Assembly (NCBI GenBank): GCA_910578855.1
Contig: CAJTRV010000013.1
Location: forward strand, 1 to 29,277
Direction of reading: 5' to 3'
DNA: 29,277 nt
Origin: an uncultured Bacilli bacterium
GTDB taxonomy: Bacteria > Bacillota_I > Bacilli_A > RF39 > UBA660
Below the pieces are notes generated by a model that saw nothing but the letters and a program-made list of their open reading frames with translations, was not told the DNA's origin and made no database searches. The position numbers were made by a program, and so were the translations under genes. Positions 6,412 through 14,692 of this stretch are shown one piece after another (position 1 is the stretch's first letter; the number at the start of each line of letters is the position of its first letter).

Positions 6412-6924
6412 TTACTTAAAATAACCATTTTGAACATATTTCGTTTCATTAACAACGACAAATGCCTTGGGATCTAATGATCTAACGAGATTACGAAGTG
6501 AATCAAATCGTTTCTTATTGATCTCCATAAAAAGCATATATTTACTACTATCCTGATTGCGACCCTTGATATCAATTGCCGAAACTGCAAATCCACTTTT
6601 ACGAATTTCATCAATCACTGTCCTATCACATGTACTAGTAACAACTTGAACCCCAAGGGTTCCCTTGACAAAACGCTCACTAATTAAACTTCCAATATAA
6701 GTTCCCGCAGCATAACCAAAACAATAGGAAAACACAATCCACCAATTATTCCCCTGTGTTAACGCATCCTTGGCTACGATAAACCAAATCAAAATTTCTA
6801 AAAAACCAAAACAAAAAGCAAGAAATGATTTCTCTTTTCCTAAAAATATAATCCGAAGACTTCCGAGCGAAACATCAGCAATTCTCGCAAAAAAAATTGT
6901 TACACATGTTAAGAATAAACTCAT
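6412..6924 (-). CDS. UPF0316 (DUF5698/DUF2179) membrane protein
   Basis: A 170-aa protein with three hydrophobic segments in the first about 90 residues (LFLTCVTIFF, FCFGFLEILIWFIVA, WWIVFSYCFGYAAGTYIGSLI). A cytoplasmic alpha/beta DUF2179 domain follows (about 93-165, GVQVVTS through DPKAFVVVNE). This matches the UPF0316 family (Bacillus YebE-like), whose role is not settled; related DUF2179 domains have been suggested to bind nucleotides. The open frame could start at a GTG at 6933, but that GTG is part of the ribosome site AAGGTG, so the ATG at 6924 is the start. It is divergent from the first VanY-type gene, and the carboxypeptidase gene follows it on the same strand. Confidence 0.85.
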   Translation of the reverse strand: MSLFLTCVTIFFARIADVSLGSLRIIFLGKEKSFLAFCFGFLEILIWFIVAKDALTQGNNWWIVFSYCFGYAAGTYIGSLISERFVKGTLGVQVVTSTCDRTVIDEIRKSGFAVSAIDIKGRNQDSSKYMLFMEINKKRFDSLRNLVRSLDPKAFVVVNETKYVQNGYFK

Positions 6925-6984
6925 CTTTATCACCTTTTTCTATTATTCTGAACATTTTCACTATTTTAATTCTGGAAAGTTGAA

Positions 6985-7007
6985 TTAATACCAATTTTTG
7001 GTTATAA
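6985..7007 (+). promoter_or_regulatory. Promoter of the first VanY-type gene
   Basis: TTGAAT (6979-6984) lies 17 bp upstream of TATAAT (7002-7007), a good sigma-A pair. The coordinates cover the spacer and -10. The transcript would start about 15 bp before the start codon. Confidence 0.6.
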
Positions 7008-7012
7008 TAACC
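7000..7012. repeat. 13-bp dyad over the -10 box of the first VanY-type gene
   Basis: GGTTATAATAACC is a perfect palindrome with 6-bp arms, superimposed on the -10 box in the divergent region. Near copies lie at 9296-9308 (TGTTATAATAAAA, over the ATPase -10 box) and at 11674-11686 (reverse strand TGTTATAATAACC) before the third VanY-type gene. It is a candidate shared operator; chance similarity around -10 boxes is the alternative. Confidence 0.35.
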
Positions 7013-7026
7013 ATAGGTGATAAAAG

Positions 7027-7983
7027 ATGAACACAAAACGAAAAACAAAAATTCGACTATCAAAACTAGGAAAAATCATCATCATTGGAATAGTGATTGC
7101 CATTATCATGATAATCTATCTAGTAAATACAATAACCTACCGTATGAGTGATGAATATAAAATTTTAGAGCTCGGTTATAATGATACAGAAGTAGAAACC
7201 ATTTTAAAAAAGACTGAAAAAAAACCAGCTGAACGGGAGAAAATTAAAAAACTTCGGTATAATAAAATCATTCCCAAACTATTAAATCAAAAGTATTTTA
7301 TGTTTAAAAATTTGGAACGTTATCTTGATTATGCTCATAAACATGCTGACACTGACTTAAAAACAGTAGTTGCCATGGTAAATGTAAAACGAGATTACGA
7401 TTTTTATACCCATGTAACAAATACCGATGTCAGCAAAAAAGAATTAATCCTGGTCAATAAGTATCACAAATTATCAAAAGATTTTACGCCAAATCAGATC
7501 GTTGAAATCTCTAATCAATATGCCTATGATGGAAATCAAATCAGCAAAGAAGTATACGAAGCCTACCGGAGTATGTGGAATGCCGCTAAGAAAGAAGATC
7601 TGGTCTTAATTGTCAACTCCTCTTATCGTGATTATGAATCCCAAGATGAAGTATGGAATAGCCTTGAACAAGCTAGTGGGGAAATAGCAGCCGATAACAA
7701 AGCAGCCCGAGCAGGACACTCGGAACATCAAACGGGACTTGCTCTTGATATTGTTACTTATAATAGTCTGAACAATGAATTTGATCAAACAAAAGAATTT
7801 AAGTGGTTGCAAAAAAATGCACATAAATATGGATTTATCTTGCGCTTTCCCAAAGGGAAAGAAGATATCACTGGTTATAACTATGAATCATGGCACTATC
7901 GCTATGTTGGAATAGAAACAGCAACCAAAATTCATAATTTAAATATTACTTACGATGAGTATTATGCTTATTATTTAGAATAA
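7027..7983 (+). CDS. VanY-type D-Ala-D-Ala carboxypeptidase, paralogue 1
   Basis: A 318-aa zinc peptidase of family M15B, which removes the terminal D-Ala from peptidoglycan stem peptides. One N-terminal membrane anchor (about 15-37) places the catalytic domain outside. Residues 42-130 form a module ending VVAMVNVKRDYDFYTHV that recurs in paralogue 2. The catalytic domain (about 135-310) has SSYRDYESQ, the SxHxxGxAxD signature SEHQTGLALD (His234, Asp241) and ESWHYRYVG (Glu287, His290), so all zinc and catalytic residues are present. The ribosome site is AGGTG. The gene has its own promoter and a terminator after the stop. It lies near the disrupted serine carboxypeptidase and could share its substrate. 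Confidence 0.92.
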   Translation: MNTKRKTKIRLSKLGKIIIIGIVIAIIMIIYLVNTITYRMSDEYKILELGYNDTEVETILKKTEKKPAEREKIKKLRYNKIIPKLLNQKYFMFKNLERYLDYAHKHADTDLKTVVAMVNVKRDYDFYTHVTNTDVSKKELILVNKYHKLSKDFTPNQIVEISNQYAYDGNQISKEVYEAYRSMWNAAKKEDLVLIVNSSYRDYESQDEVWNSLEQASGEIAADNKAARAGHSEHQTGLALDIVTYNSLNNEFDQTKEFKWLQKNAHKYGFILRFPKGKEDITGYNYESWHYRYVGIETATKIHNLNITYDEYYAYYLE

Positions 7984-8009
7984 GAGTTGAAGTATAATCA
8001 ACTCTTTTT
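7982..8009 (+). terminator. Intrinsic terminator after VanY-type paralogue 1
   Basis: Stem AGAGTTGA/TCAACTCT with a 7-nt loop, then TTTTT. It starts at the stop codon and lies 30 bp before the next gene, so paralogue 2 is reached by partial readthrough or by its own unseen promoter. Confidence 0.75.
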
Positions 8010-8039
8010 ATAAATAGAACAAGAACGGGAGATCAGAAA

Positions 8040-9182
8040 ATGAAAAATAAAGTTATCATCGGAATCATCAGTATACTAATCCTTACTATTCTTTTAATTG
8101 GTGGTTATCAATACCTCCAATATACCAAGACAGACTATTACAAACTATCAAAAGTTGGATATAATCATTCAGAAATCAACCAGATAAAAAAACTAAACCA
8201 AAAAGATATTGATACCATTACTAAGGTAAAATACGACCGAACCATTCCTACTTTAATTGCCGAACCAGACTTTCAAGTTACCAAGTTTAAAGAGTATCAT
8301 ATCTACCAGAAACAACATAAATTAACCGCCCCAGAAACCATTTTTATTATCAATAATGAACTTGAAAAAAAAGAAGCATTCGACCAAAAGAAAACCCGAT
8401 CATATATGGCAATGGCTAACGAAAATAAACTCTCAGCCGCGGTAGCCATGACATTAGTTAACGCTGATGTTCCCTATTCAAAAATTATTCCTAAGTTGCA
8501 ACAAGAACAATATTATATCGAAGAAAATCTCCTTCGTTACATCAATTACTATGAGAAGACCAAGAAAGAAGCACCGGAAATCATTCAACACGTAAATAGT
8601 AAAATTGACCATGACTTTTATACGAACGTAGTCGAAACTGATACCGGTAAGCAGGAACAGATGCTGGTCAATAAATTTCACCGTCTAAATGAGGAATATG
8701 TTCCAAGTGATTTAATAACCATTGAGGGAAATTATACAGCAACCAAACAGACTACGATTGCTTATCAAAAAATGAAAGCCGATGCCGCTAAGCAGGGATT
8801 AACACTTCAGATTACCTCGGCTTATCGTAGCTATCAAACACAAGATCGTCTCTATCAGGACTATAAAGCTAACCATGGTGAAATATGGGCAGATCAATAC
8901 TCAGCTCGACCAGGATACTCCGAACACCAGACCGGTCTTGCCCTCGATATTTTAAATGGCAATAGTACTCTTGATACCTTCGGGGATACCAAAGAAGCTG
9001 CTTGGTTAAAAGAAAATTGTCAAACATATGGCTTTATTCTTCGCTATGAAGACAAAAACAAACATATTACAGGATATCAAGAAGAATCATGGCACTTTCG
9101 TTATGTCGGAGTTCCAACAGCAACCAAAATCAAACAAGAAAAATTGACTTATGAAGAATATTATGCATTTTATATCGAATAG
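8040..9182 (+). CDS. VanY-type D-Ala-D-Ala carboxypeptidase, paralogue 2
   Basis: A 380-aa M15B zinc DD-carboxypeptidase anchored by one N-terminal membrane segment (about 5-25). It is longer than paralogue 1 because the stalk holds two related modules: about 32-106 (VGYNHSEINQIKK, RTIPTLIAEPDF, TIFIINNE) and about 130-196 (SKIIPKLQQEQYYIEENLLRY through DHDFYTNV). The second matches paralogue 1 most closely. The catalytic domain has ITSAYRSYQTQD, SEHQTGLALD (His296, Asp303) and ESWHFRYVG (His352). The ribosome site is GGGAGAT, and the end is marked by a terminator at 9201. Confidence 0.92.
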   Translation: MKNKVIIGIISILILTILLIGGYQYLQYTKTDYYKLSKVGYNHSEINQIKKLNQKDIDTITKVKYDRTIPTLIAEPDFQVTKFKEYHIYQKQHKLTAPETIFIINNELEKKEAFDQKKTRSYMAMANENKLSAAVAMTLVNADVPYSKIIPKLQQEQYYIEENLLRYINYYEKTKKEAPEIIQHVNSKIDHDFYTNVVETDTGKQEQMLVNKFHRLNEEYVPSDLITIEGNYTATKQTTIAYQKMKADAAKQGLTLQITSAYRSYQTQDRLYQDYKANHGEIWADQYSARPGYSEHQTGLALDILNGNSTLDTFGDTKEAAWLKENCQTYGFILRYEDKNKHITGYQEESWHFRYVGVPTATKIKQEKLTYEEYYAFYIE

Positions 9183-9200
9183 GCCAAGGAAGCATAAATT

Positions 9201-9224
9201 AAGGTGGTTTCCCCATCTTTTTTT
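9201..9224 (+). terminator. Intrinsic terminator after VanY-type paralogue 2
   Basis: Stem AAGGTGG/CCATCTT (one G-T pair) with a 5-nt loop, followed by five further T. It separates the VanY-type pair from the ATPase gene. Confidence 0.7.
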
Positions 9225-9295
9225 GCTGTGTGCAAAAATATTCGGAAAATGAACATTACAAAGTTGTCATTTTTTGGTTTTCTTTGATTCGAACG

Positions 9296-9308
9296 TGTTA
9301 TAATAAAA
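9296..9308 (+). promoter_or_regulatory. Extended -10 promoter of the P-type ATPase
   Basis: TGTTATAAT is a perfect extended -10 (TATAAT at 9299-9304), 22 bp before the ATPase start codon. No convincing -35 is seen, which is usual for extended -10 promoters. The box overlaps the shared dyad described at 7000-7012. Confidence 0.55.
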
Positions 9309-9326
9309 TATAAAGTGAGGTGCCAT

Positions 9327-11663
9327 ATGAAAGAAGTACGTTACAATCCAAGTAGTAATTTTGGATTATCTTATAAACAAGTCGAACAACGTTATCACGA
9401 TAACCTAGTAAATTATGATACATCGGTTCCAACCAAAACGGTAAAACAAATTATTACAACCAATATTTTTACCCTCTTTAATTTATTAAATTTTGCTCTA
9501 GCCTCTTTTATTATTGCCGTTGGCTCTTATAAAAATTTGATGTTCTTAGGTGTCGTTTTCTGTAATACCATTATCAGTATTATTCAAGAACTACGTGCTA
9601 AGCATGAAATCGATTCCTTGTCTGTTATCTCTGCTAGCAAAGTTCATGTCATCCGCAACGGACAAAAAAAAGAGATTGCCATCGATGAAATTGTCTTAGA
9701 TGATATCCTGGAACTTTTCCCTGGGGATCAAATCGTTACTGATGCTGTGATCAAAGAAGGGAGTTGCGAAGTCGATGAATCGTTTATCACTGGTGAATCT
9801 GATACCGACTATAAAGAAAAAGGAGAAATGCTTCGCTCAGGAAGTTTTATCGTCAGTGGCAAAGTTTTTGCCCAAGTCGAACACATCGGAATTGATAACT
9901 ATACCTCTAAAATATCCTGTGAAGCCAAGTATCGAAAACCAAGTAGTTCCATTCTGATGAAATCACTCAATACCATCATCAAATGGATTTCTATTCTAAT
10001 TATTCCCGTTGGTTTCATTCTCTTCATCAATCAACTTCACATACCTGATAATACGATTGGTCCAGCTGTTATCAATACAGTTGCGGCAATTTTAGGAATG
10101 ATTCCCGAAGGACTTGTCCTTCTCACTAGTACGGTACTAGCCGTCAGTGTCATTCGTCTTTCAAAGCACAACGTTTTAGTAAAAGATCTCTACTGTATTG
10201 AAACCTTAGCCCGAATTGATACGCTATGCCTAGATAAAACTGGAACAATCACAGAAGGAAAGATGGAGTTTGTTAAGATGGTTCCTAACACTCCTCATAC
10301 AACACAAGAGGTTACTGAAATCATGCGTGCGTTTTGTACAGCAATTACCGATGCCAATGAAACAATTAAGGCCATCAAAACCCATTATCATGATCCACTT
10401 CATTGGAAAATTCAAAATATGATTCCCTTTTCGTCTGATGCGAAATATTCCGCCGTCAGTTTTACTGGTAAAGGAACTTATTATCTAGGGGCCCCAGAAA
10501 TTTTACTTGGTCCACAGTATAAAGAGATTGCCAAAACAATCGAAGCTGATTTATTAGAATACCGCATTCTGTTACTCGCACACACCAATAAGCAAATAAC
10601 AACCAAAGAAATTCCATCTCAGTTACACAGGGTTGGTCTACTTTATATTCAAGATAAAATTCGTCCTGATGCCAAACAAACACTATCTTACTTTAAAGCA
10701 CAAGACGTTGCCATTAAAGTGATTTCTGGTGATCATGTAAAAACAGTCGCCGGTATTGCTAAAAGAGCTGGCATTGATCAATATGAAAATTATATCGATA
10801 TGTCGACGATTACGACCAAAGAAGCATTAATTGATGCGAGTCGAAAATACACAATCTTTGGTAGGGTCAATCCCGTCCAAAAAAAAGAACTTGTACAAGC
10901 AATGAAACAAGATGGTCACTTTGTGGCGATGACTGGGGATGGTGTTAATGATGTCCTAGCTCTCAAAGAAGCAAATTGTAGTATTGCTATGCCCAATGGA
11001 AGCGATGCAGCAAAGAATATTGCTGAACTAGTTCTCCTAGATTCTAATTTTTCTGCTATGCCAAAGATCGTCGCCGAAGGAAGAAGAACAGTCAACAATA
11101 TCGAACAATCGGCAACCCTCTTTTTAACGAAAACATCCTATGCAACCATGCTCGCCATTCTATTTATCTTCCTACAAATGAATTATCCCTTTATGCCAAT
11201 CCAGCTAACCCTAACGAGTGTTGTAACCATTGGTATTCCATCATTCATCTTAGCTTTACAGCCCAATAAAGAACGAATCAAGGGAAATTTCTTTAAAAAT
11301 GTCCTCAGCAAATCACTTCCCGCGGCCATTCTCGTTGTTCTAAATATTATTGCTATCATGATCTGTTCCCACTTTCTCCATCTTAGTGATGCAGCAACTT
11401 CAACTCTTTGTGTTATGACAACAGCGATTACAGGATTTCTACTCCTCTACTATCTCTGTCAACCATTTAATATCTTAAAACGTCTCTTATTCATCACAAT
11501 GATTGCCCTTTTTGTTCTACAGACAATTTTCTTAAAAGAACTTTATAGTCTAACAACAATTAGTGTTAGAATGGCCATCATTTTAGCTGTTCTTACTACT
11601 ATGACTGTTCTCTTATTCCAATTATTTTCAAAATTTGTTTATCAAAAACTACAACCAAGGTAA
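9327..11663 (+). CDS. P-type cation-transporting ATPase (CtpE-like)
   Basis: A 778-aa membrane pump that couples ATP hydrolysis to cation movement. The actuator motif TGES is at about 155-158. IPEGLVLLTS in the fourth membrane helix resembles CtpE-type pumps, known in mycobacteria as calcium importers. The phosphorylation site is DKTGT (Asp303), with SGDH and TGDGVND (Asp538, Asp542) in the P domain, and six helices form the C-terminal membrane region. There is no N-terminal metal-binding domain. The P2-like PEGL motif points to Ca2+ or Mg2+ rather than a heavy metal. The frame opens at a GTG at 9315, but that GTG belongs to the ribosome site GTGAGGTG, so the ATG at 9327 is used. It sits alone between two VanY-type genes. 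The ion is inferred, not shown. Confidence 0.9.
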   Translation: MKEVRYNPSSNFGLSYKQVEQRYHDNLVNYDTSVPTKTVKQIITTNIFTLFNLLNFALASFIIAVGSYKNLMFLGVVFCNTIISIIQELRAKHEIDSLSVISASKVHVIRNGQKKEIAIDEIVLDDILELFPGDQIVTDAVIKEGSCEVDESFITGESDTDYKEKGEMLRSGSFIVSGKVFAQVEHIGIDNYTSKISCEAKYRKPSSSILMKSLNTIIKWISILIIPVGFILFINQLHIPDNTIGPAVINTVAAILGMIPEGLVLLTSTVLAVSVIRLSKHNVLVKDLYCIETLARIDTLCLDKTGTITEGKMEFVKMVPNTPHTTQEVTEIMRAFCTAITDANETIKAIKTHYHDPLHWKIQNMIPFSSDAKYSAVSFTGKGTYYLGAPEILLGPQYKEIAKTIEADLLEYRILLLAHTNKQITTKEIPSQLHRVGLLYIQDKIRPDAKQTLSYFKAQDVAIKVISGDHVKTVAGIAKRAGIDQYENYIDMSTITTKEALIDASRKYTIFGRVNPVQKKELVQAMKQDGHFVAMTGDGVNDVLALKEANCSIAMPNGSDAAKNIAELVLLDSNFSAMPKIVAEGRRTVNNIEQSATLFLTKTSYATMLAILFIFLQMNYPFMPIQLTLTSVVTIGIPSFILALQPNKERIKGNFFKNVLSKSLPAAILVVLNIIAIMICSHFLHLSDAATSTLCVMTTAITGFLLLYYLCQPFNILKRLLFITMIALFVLQTIFLKELYSLTTISVRMAIILAVLTTMTVLLFQLFSKFVYQKLQPR

Positions 11664-11673
11664 CGTTTAACCC

Positions 11674-11686
11674 GGTTATTATAACA
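11674..11686. repeat. Dyad copy upstream of the third VanY-type gene
   Basis: GGTTATTATAACA is the reverse-strand copy of TGTTATAATAACC, matching 12 of 13 positions of the dyad at 7000-7012. It lies 11 bp after the ATPase stop and 43 bp before the next start codon. See the finding on the shared motif. Confidence 0.3.
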
Positions 11687-11729
11687 GACTCATCTTTCTT
11701 TTTTCGCATATACTATAGTGGTGAAAGAT

Positions 11730-12398
11730 ATGAATCATATAAAAGAAATCATAGCTCTAATTGTCTTTATCCTATTGATGTTATGGAGTAATGGAGATGA
11801 GGTAAGACCCCAATTTTATAAAGACATTAAGACGATTAAAGATCCTAATAATCTATTGGTACTTGTCAATAAGTTTAATAAACTTGATCAAGATTATATT
11901 CCTAAGGATCTCGAAAAATTAAAACTTGCCTATGCCAATGACCATAAATATGTCCGTCATATAGCAAAGAAAGCCTTTGAAAAACTAAGTAAAGATGCTA
12001 GTGAGGAAGGATTACAGATTGTTGCCGTCTCTGCTTTTCGCAGTTATCAATATCAAGATCAATTATATTTTTACTACGTCACTGAAAAAGGCACCAATTA
12101 TGCCGACCGTGCAAGTGCTAGACCAGGACACTCGGAACACCAAACCGGTTTAGCGATTGATGTTATGGGTGATAACGGCGATTACAACTTATTTGAAGAC
12201 ACCAAGGAATTTAACTGGATGAAAGAGCATGCCCATTTGTATGGCTTCATCTTACGTTACCCAGAGGGAAAAGAATATATTACTGGTTTTAAATACGAAC
12301 CATGGCACTATCGTTATGTTGGCGTTACTGCGGCAACCAAAATCCATCAGGACAATCTTACCCTCGAAGAATATTTACACCAAAATAAAAAGGCTTAA
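11730..12398 (+). CDS. VanY-type D-Ala-D-Ala carboxypeptidase, paralogue 3
   Basis: A 222-aa M15B zinc DD-carboxypeptidase with a short membrane anchor (about 5-20) joined almost directly to the catalytic domain. It lacks the stalk module of paralogues 1 and 2. The motifs are intact: VSAFRSYQYQDQL, SEHQTGLAIDVM and EPWHYRYVG. The upstream GTG codons at 11718 and 11721 overlap the ribosome site GGTG, so the ATG at 11730 is chosen. The stop codon lies inside a bidirectional terminator shared with the convergent CotD-like gene. Confidence 0.92.
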   Translation: MNHIKEIIALIVFILLMLWSNGDEVRPQFYKDIKTIKDPNNLLVLVNKFNKLDQDYIPKDLEKLKLAYANDHKYVRHIAKKAFEKLSKDASEEGLQIVAVSAFRSYQYQDQLYFYYVTEKGTNYADRASARPGHSEHQTGLAIDVMGDNGDYNLFEDTKEFNWMKEHAHLYGFILRYPEGKEYITGFKYEPWHYRYVGVTAATKIHQDNLTLEEYLHQNKKA

Positions 12399-12410
12399 AG
12401 CCTTTTTTTA
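12386..12410. terminator. Bidirectional terminator between VanY-type paralogue 3 and cotD-like gene
   Basis: Stem AAAAAGGC/GCCTTTTT with loop TTAAA. It is flanked by A- and T-runs, so it works on both strands. It overlaps the stop codons of both convergent genes. Confidence 0.8.
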
Positions 12411-12698
12411 GAATTGTCCTGGTTGCATATTAGCAAGTCCGCTACAACCGTTATTGTCTAAATTGATCACTTGATTTTCTTCAGAACAAGAATATTCTGG
12501 TGTATAAGTGTGACGGTAGATGTGTTTATTAATAACATGTGTATGAATTGGACAGATGTGTGGTACTTCATGACAGAATTCTCTTTCAATACATTTATTG
12601 ATAGCTGGTTCTACAATTGGTTGTGGGTTACATCCACAATCACGGTTCATTCCACCAAATCCCATTTGGTTGCAGCAACCTCTACGATTTCCAAACAT
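12408..12698 (-). CDS. CotD-like spore coat protein
   Basis: A 96-aa Cys- and His-rich protein. The N-terminal part is Cys/Gly/Asn-rich (GCCNQMGFGGMNRDCGCNPQ). The central block (CHEVPHICPIHTHVINKHIYRH) has the His/Pro-rich pattern of CotD-family inner coat proteins of endospores. It has no signal peptide or membrane segment. The ribosome site GGGGGAGAG is strong. If the assignment is right, the organism carries at least part of a spore coat. The family call rests on composition and the HTH-VINKHIYRH pattern, so it is moderately secure. Confidence 0.65.
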   Translation of the reverse strand: MFGNRRGCCNQMGFGGMNRDCGCNPQPIVEPAINKCIEREFCHEVPHICPIHTHVINKHIYRHTYTPEYSCSEENQVINLDNNGCSGLANMQPGQF

Positions 12699-12774
12699 AA
12701 ATTACTCTCCCCCTTATCTAATTTATCATATGAGGCATATTCAGTTCTGTCTATGGTATTTGTCATGGCATAAG

Positions 12775-12793
12775 AAAAAAAGAAGTACCTTCT
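12775..12793 (-). terminator. Probable terminator of ffh
   Basis: Minus strand AGAAG, GTA loop, CTTCT, then seven T. It is a short stem with a tight loop, 46 bp after the ffh stop. Confidence 0.45.
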
Positions 12794-12838
12794 ACTCCTT
12801 TTCTAACTGGTTTAACTCTCATACTTTATATGATTCCT

Positions 12839-14146
12839 CTAAAATGGCATCTTTAAGTTGCCATTTTTCATTTGCCTCATCATTTTCTTCATCTGCTCAA
12901 ATTGTTTAATCAAACGATTTACTTCTTCTACTGACCGAGCACTTCCCGCAGCAATTCGTTTTTTTCGACTAGCTTTTAACACTTCAGGATGTCGTCGTTC
13001 ATATGGAGTCATCGATAATATAATTGCCTCAACATGAGCCATATCCTTAGGATCAATCTTTACTTGACTAAGTCCCATCTTCTTAGCTCCAGGAATCATC
13101 TTAATTAAATTTTCAAGTGGCCCGAGCTTCTTAATCTGCTTCAATTGGTTTAAAAAATCCTCTAAATCAAAGTCCCCTTTCTCAAGTTTTTGGGCGGCCT
13201 TCATCGCTTCATCAGCATCGATTACTTCCTCTGCTCGTTCGAGCATCGTCATGATGTCCCCCATTCCGAGAATCCTAGTTGCCATTCGTTCTGGATGAAA
13301 TTCTTGTAATCCATCCATCTTCTCACTTACTCCAATAAACTTAATCGGAACATTGGTTAAATGACGAATAGAAAGGGCGGCTCCACCGCGAGTATCACCA
13401 TCAAGCTTTGTTAATACGGCCCCAGTCAAAGGTAATTGATCGTTAAATCCCTCAATTACATTAACAGCATCTTGTCCAGTCATACTATCAACAACAAGTA
13501 AAATCTCCGCTGGTTCGACAGCCCTAGTAATTCGATCTAATTCCTCCATTAACTCATGATCAATATGTAACCGTCCAGCCGTATCGATTAAAACATAATC
13601 ATAACCGTGTTCATTCGCATAAGTAATCGCTCGTTTACTAATCATAACTGGATCTTCATGGCCCTCACTATATACCTCAATATTAAGTTCTTTTCCGAGC
13701 TGTTTTAACTGATCAATCGCCGCAGGACGATAGACATCACAAGCGACCAAAAGAGGTTTCTTGTGGTGTTTCTTCCGTAAAAAACGAGCAAGCTTTCCAA
13801 TCGTCGTGGTTTTTCCACTTCCTTGAAGTCCCACCATCATTAACACTGCTGGGTGTCCTTGTAAATTTAAGTCCTTCTTCTCACCACCAAGTAGTTCGAC
13901 CAATTCATCCTTCAAAATCTTGACAAACTGTTCACTAGGCTTTAAACTCTTCTGAACCTCTTCTCCCAATGCCTTTTCTTTAACTTTGGCTACAAACTCT
14001 TTGACAACCTTATAATTAACATCAGCTTCTAATAACGCTAATCGTATCTCTCTTGTTACATCATTGATATTTCCTTCGGTAATTTTCCCATACCCTTTGA
14101 TTTTATCAACCGCATTTTGTAATCGATCTCCTAAACTTTCAAACAT
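12839..14146 (-). CDS. ffh: Signal recognition particle protein Ffh (SRP54)
   Basis: A 435-aa GTPase that binds 4.5S RNA and the signal sequences of nascent membrane and secreted proteins and delivers them to FtsY. N domain about 1-90; G domain with P-loop GLQGSGKT (106-113), DTAGRLHID and TKLDGDTRGGA; Met-rich M domain about 300-435, ending QMKKMMRQMKNGNLKMPF. The length is slightly short but complete. The ribosome site GAAGGTG sets the start. In many Bacillota ffh directly follows ylxM; here ylxM sits with ftsY about 7 kb away. An unknown 135-aa gene lies 42 bp upstream on the same strand. The SRP RNA gene is not seen in this window. Confidence 0.98.
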   Translation of the reverse strand: MFESLGDRLQNAVDKIKGYGKITEGNINDVTREIRLALLEADVNYKVVKEFVAKVKEKALGEEVQKSLKPSEQFVKILKDELVELLGGEKKDLNLQGHPAVLMMVGLQGSGKTTTIGKLARFLRKKHHKKPLLVACDVYRPAAIDQLKQLGKELNIEVYSEGHEDPVMISKRAITYANEHGYDYVLIDTAGRLHIDHELMEELDRITRAVEPAEILLVVDSMTGQDAVNVIEGFNDQLPLTGAVLTKLDGDTRGGAALSIRHLTNVPIKFIGVSEKMDGLQEFHPERMATRILGMGDIMTMLERAEEVIDADEAMKAAQKLEKGDFDLEDFLNQLKQIKKLGPLENLIKMIPGAKKMGLSQVKIDPKDMAHVEAIILSMTPYERRHPEVLKASRKKRIAAGSARSVEEVNRLIKQFEQMKKMMRQMKNGNLKMPF

Positions 14147-14188
14147 TTTATCACCTTCTCTTATTATATAATAATTTCCTAGAAAACG

Positions 14189-14596
14189 CTAGCAAATCCC
14201 CTTCGAAATCAGTAACCGACTGAAAAAAAACTCATACTGCTTCGCTAGTAAACATAACTTTCGATAAGCGATACTCGAGATCTGAATCTTTCGCGGTACC
14301 ATTTCATATGAAATAGTCTTTTCCCCTTGTTCTCGTATCCGAATCGATAACGTTAAACGCTTACAATATTCTGTTTCCGTTCCATCATCAGCAACAATTA
14401 CTTCACGCTCTTCCTTTAGCTGATAATAAAGGACATCCTGAATATGAAAAATATGGATTTCCGTATATGGATCTCTTAGAAAAAAAGTTCGTAACTCTTC
14501 ATTAACATACAATGATAATTGTTTATGCTCAATTACCGGTAAATAGCAAACTTCTCCAACCATAGTCATAATTTGTATTTTGTTTTGTTCTTTCAT
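14189..14596 (-). CDS. Unknown cytoplasmic protein upstream of ffh
   Basis: A 135-aa soluble protein without recognised motifs. It has an alternating charged/hydrophobic pattern, with segments such as IHIFHIQDVLYYQL and RLTLSIRIREQG suggesting mostly beta structure. The frame extends to an ATG at 14614, but a TATAAT lies only six bases before that ATG, and a GGTAGGGAT ribosome site precedes the ATG at 14596, which is chosen. It may be co-transcribed with ffh, though ffh also has a TATAAT of its own. No function is proposed. Confidence 0.7.
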   Translation of the reverse strand: MKEQNKIQIMTMVGEVCYLPVIEHKQLSLYVNEELRTFFLRDPYTEIHIFHIQDVLYYQLKEEREVIVADDGTETEYCKRLTLSIRIREQGEKTISYEMVPRKIQISSIAYRKLCLLAKQYEFFFSRLLISKGIC

Positions 14597-14692
14597 GTTA
14601 TCCCTACCATTCATAGGACTATTATACTAAAAAAAATGTCGATAAAACAAAGATTTCATGAAATAGCTTATATATGACATGAAAAAGGAAAA

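Noticed and set aside
6925..6933. GTG start giving MIKMSLFL for the UPF0316 protein.
   Set aside because: The GTG is part of the AAGGTG ribosome site for the ATG at 6924. The same logic was used at 9315, 11718 and other starts.
12839..12870. Hairpin AAATGGCA/TGCCATTT at the end of ffh as its terminator.
   Set aside because: It lies within the last ffh codons and is followed by only a few T then AGAGG; the hairpin with a full T-run at 12775 is better.
14647..14690. Inverted repeat TTTCATG...CATGAAA between the unknown gene and the AgrC-like gene.
   Set aside because: The loop is long and there is no T-run on the minus strand, so it was not called as a terminator or operator.
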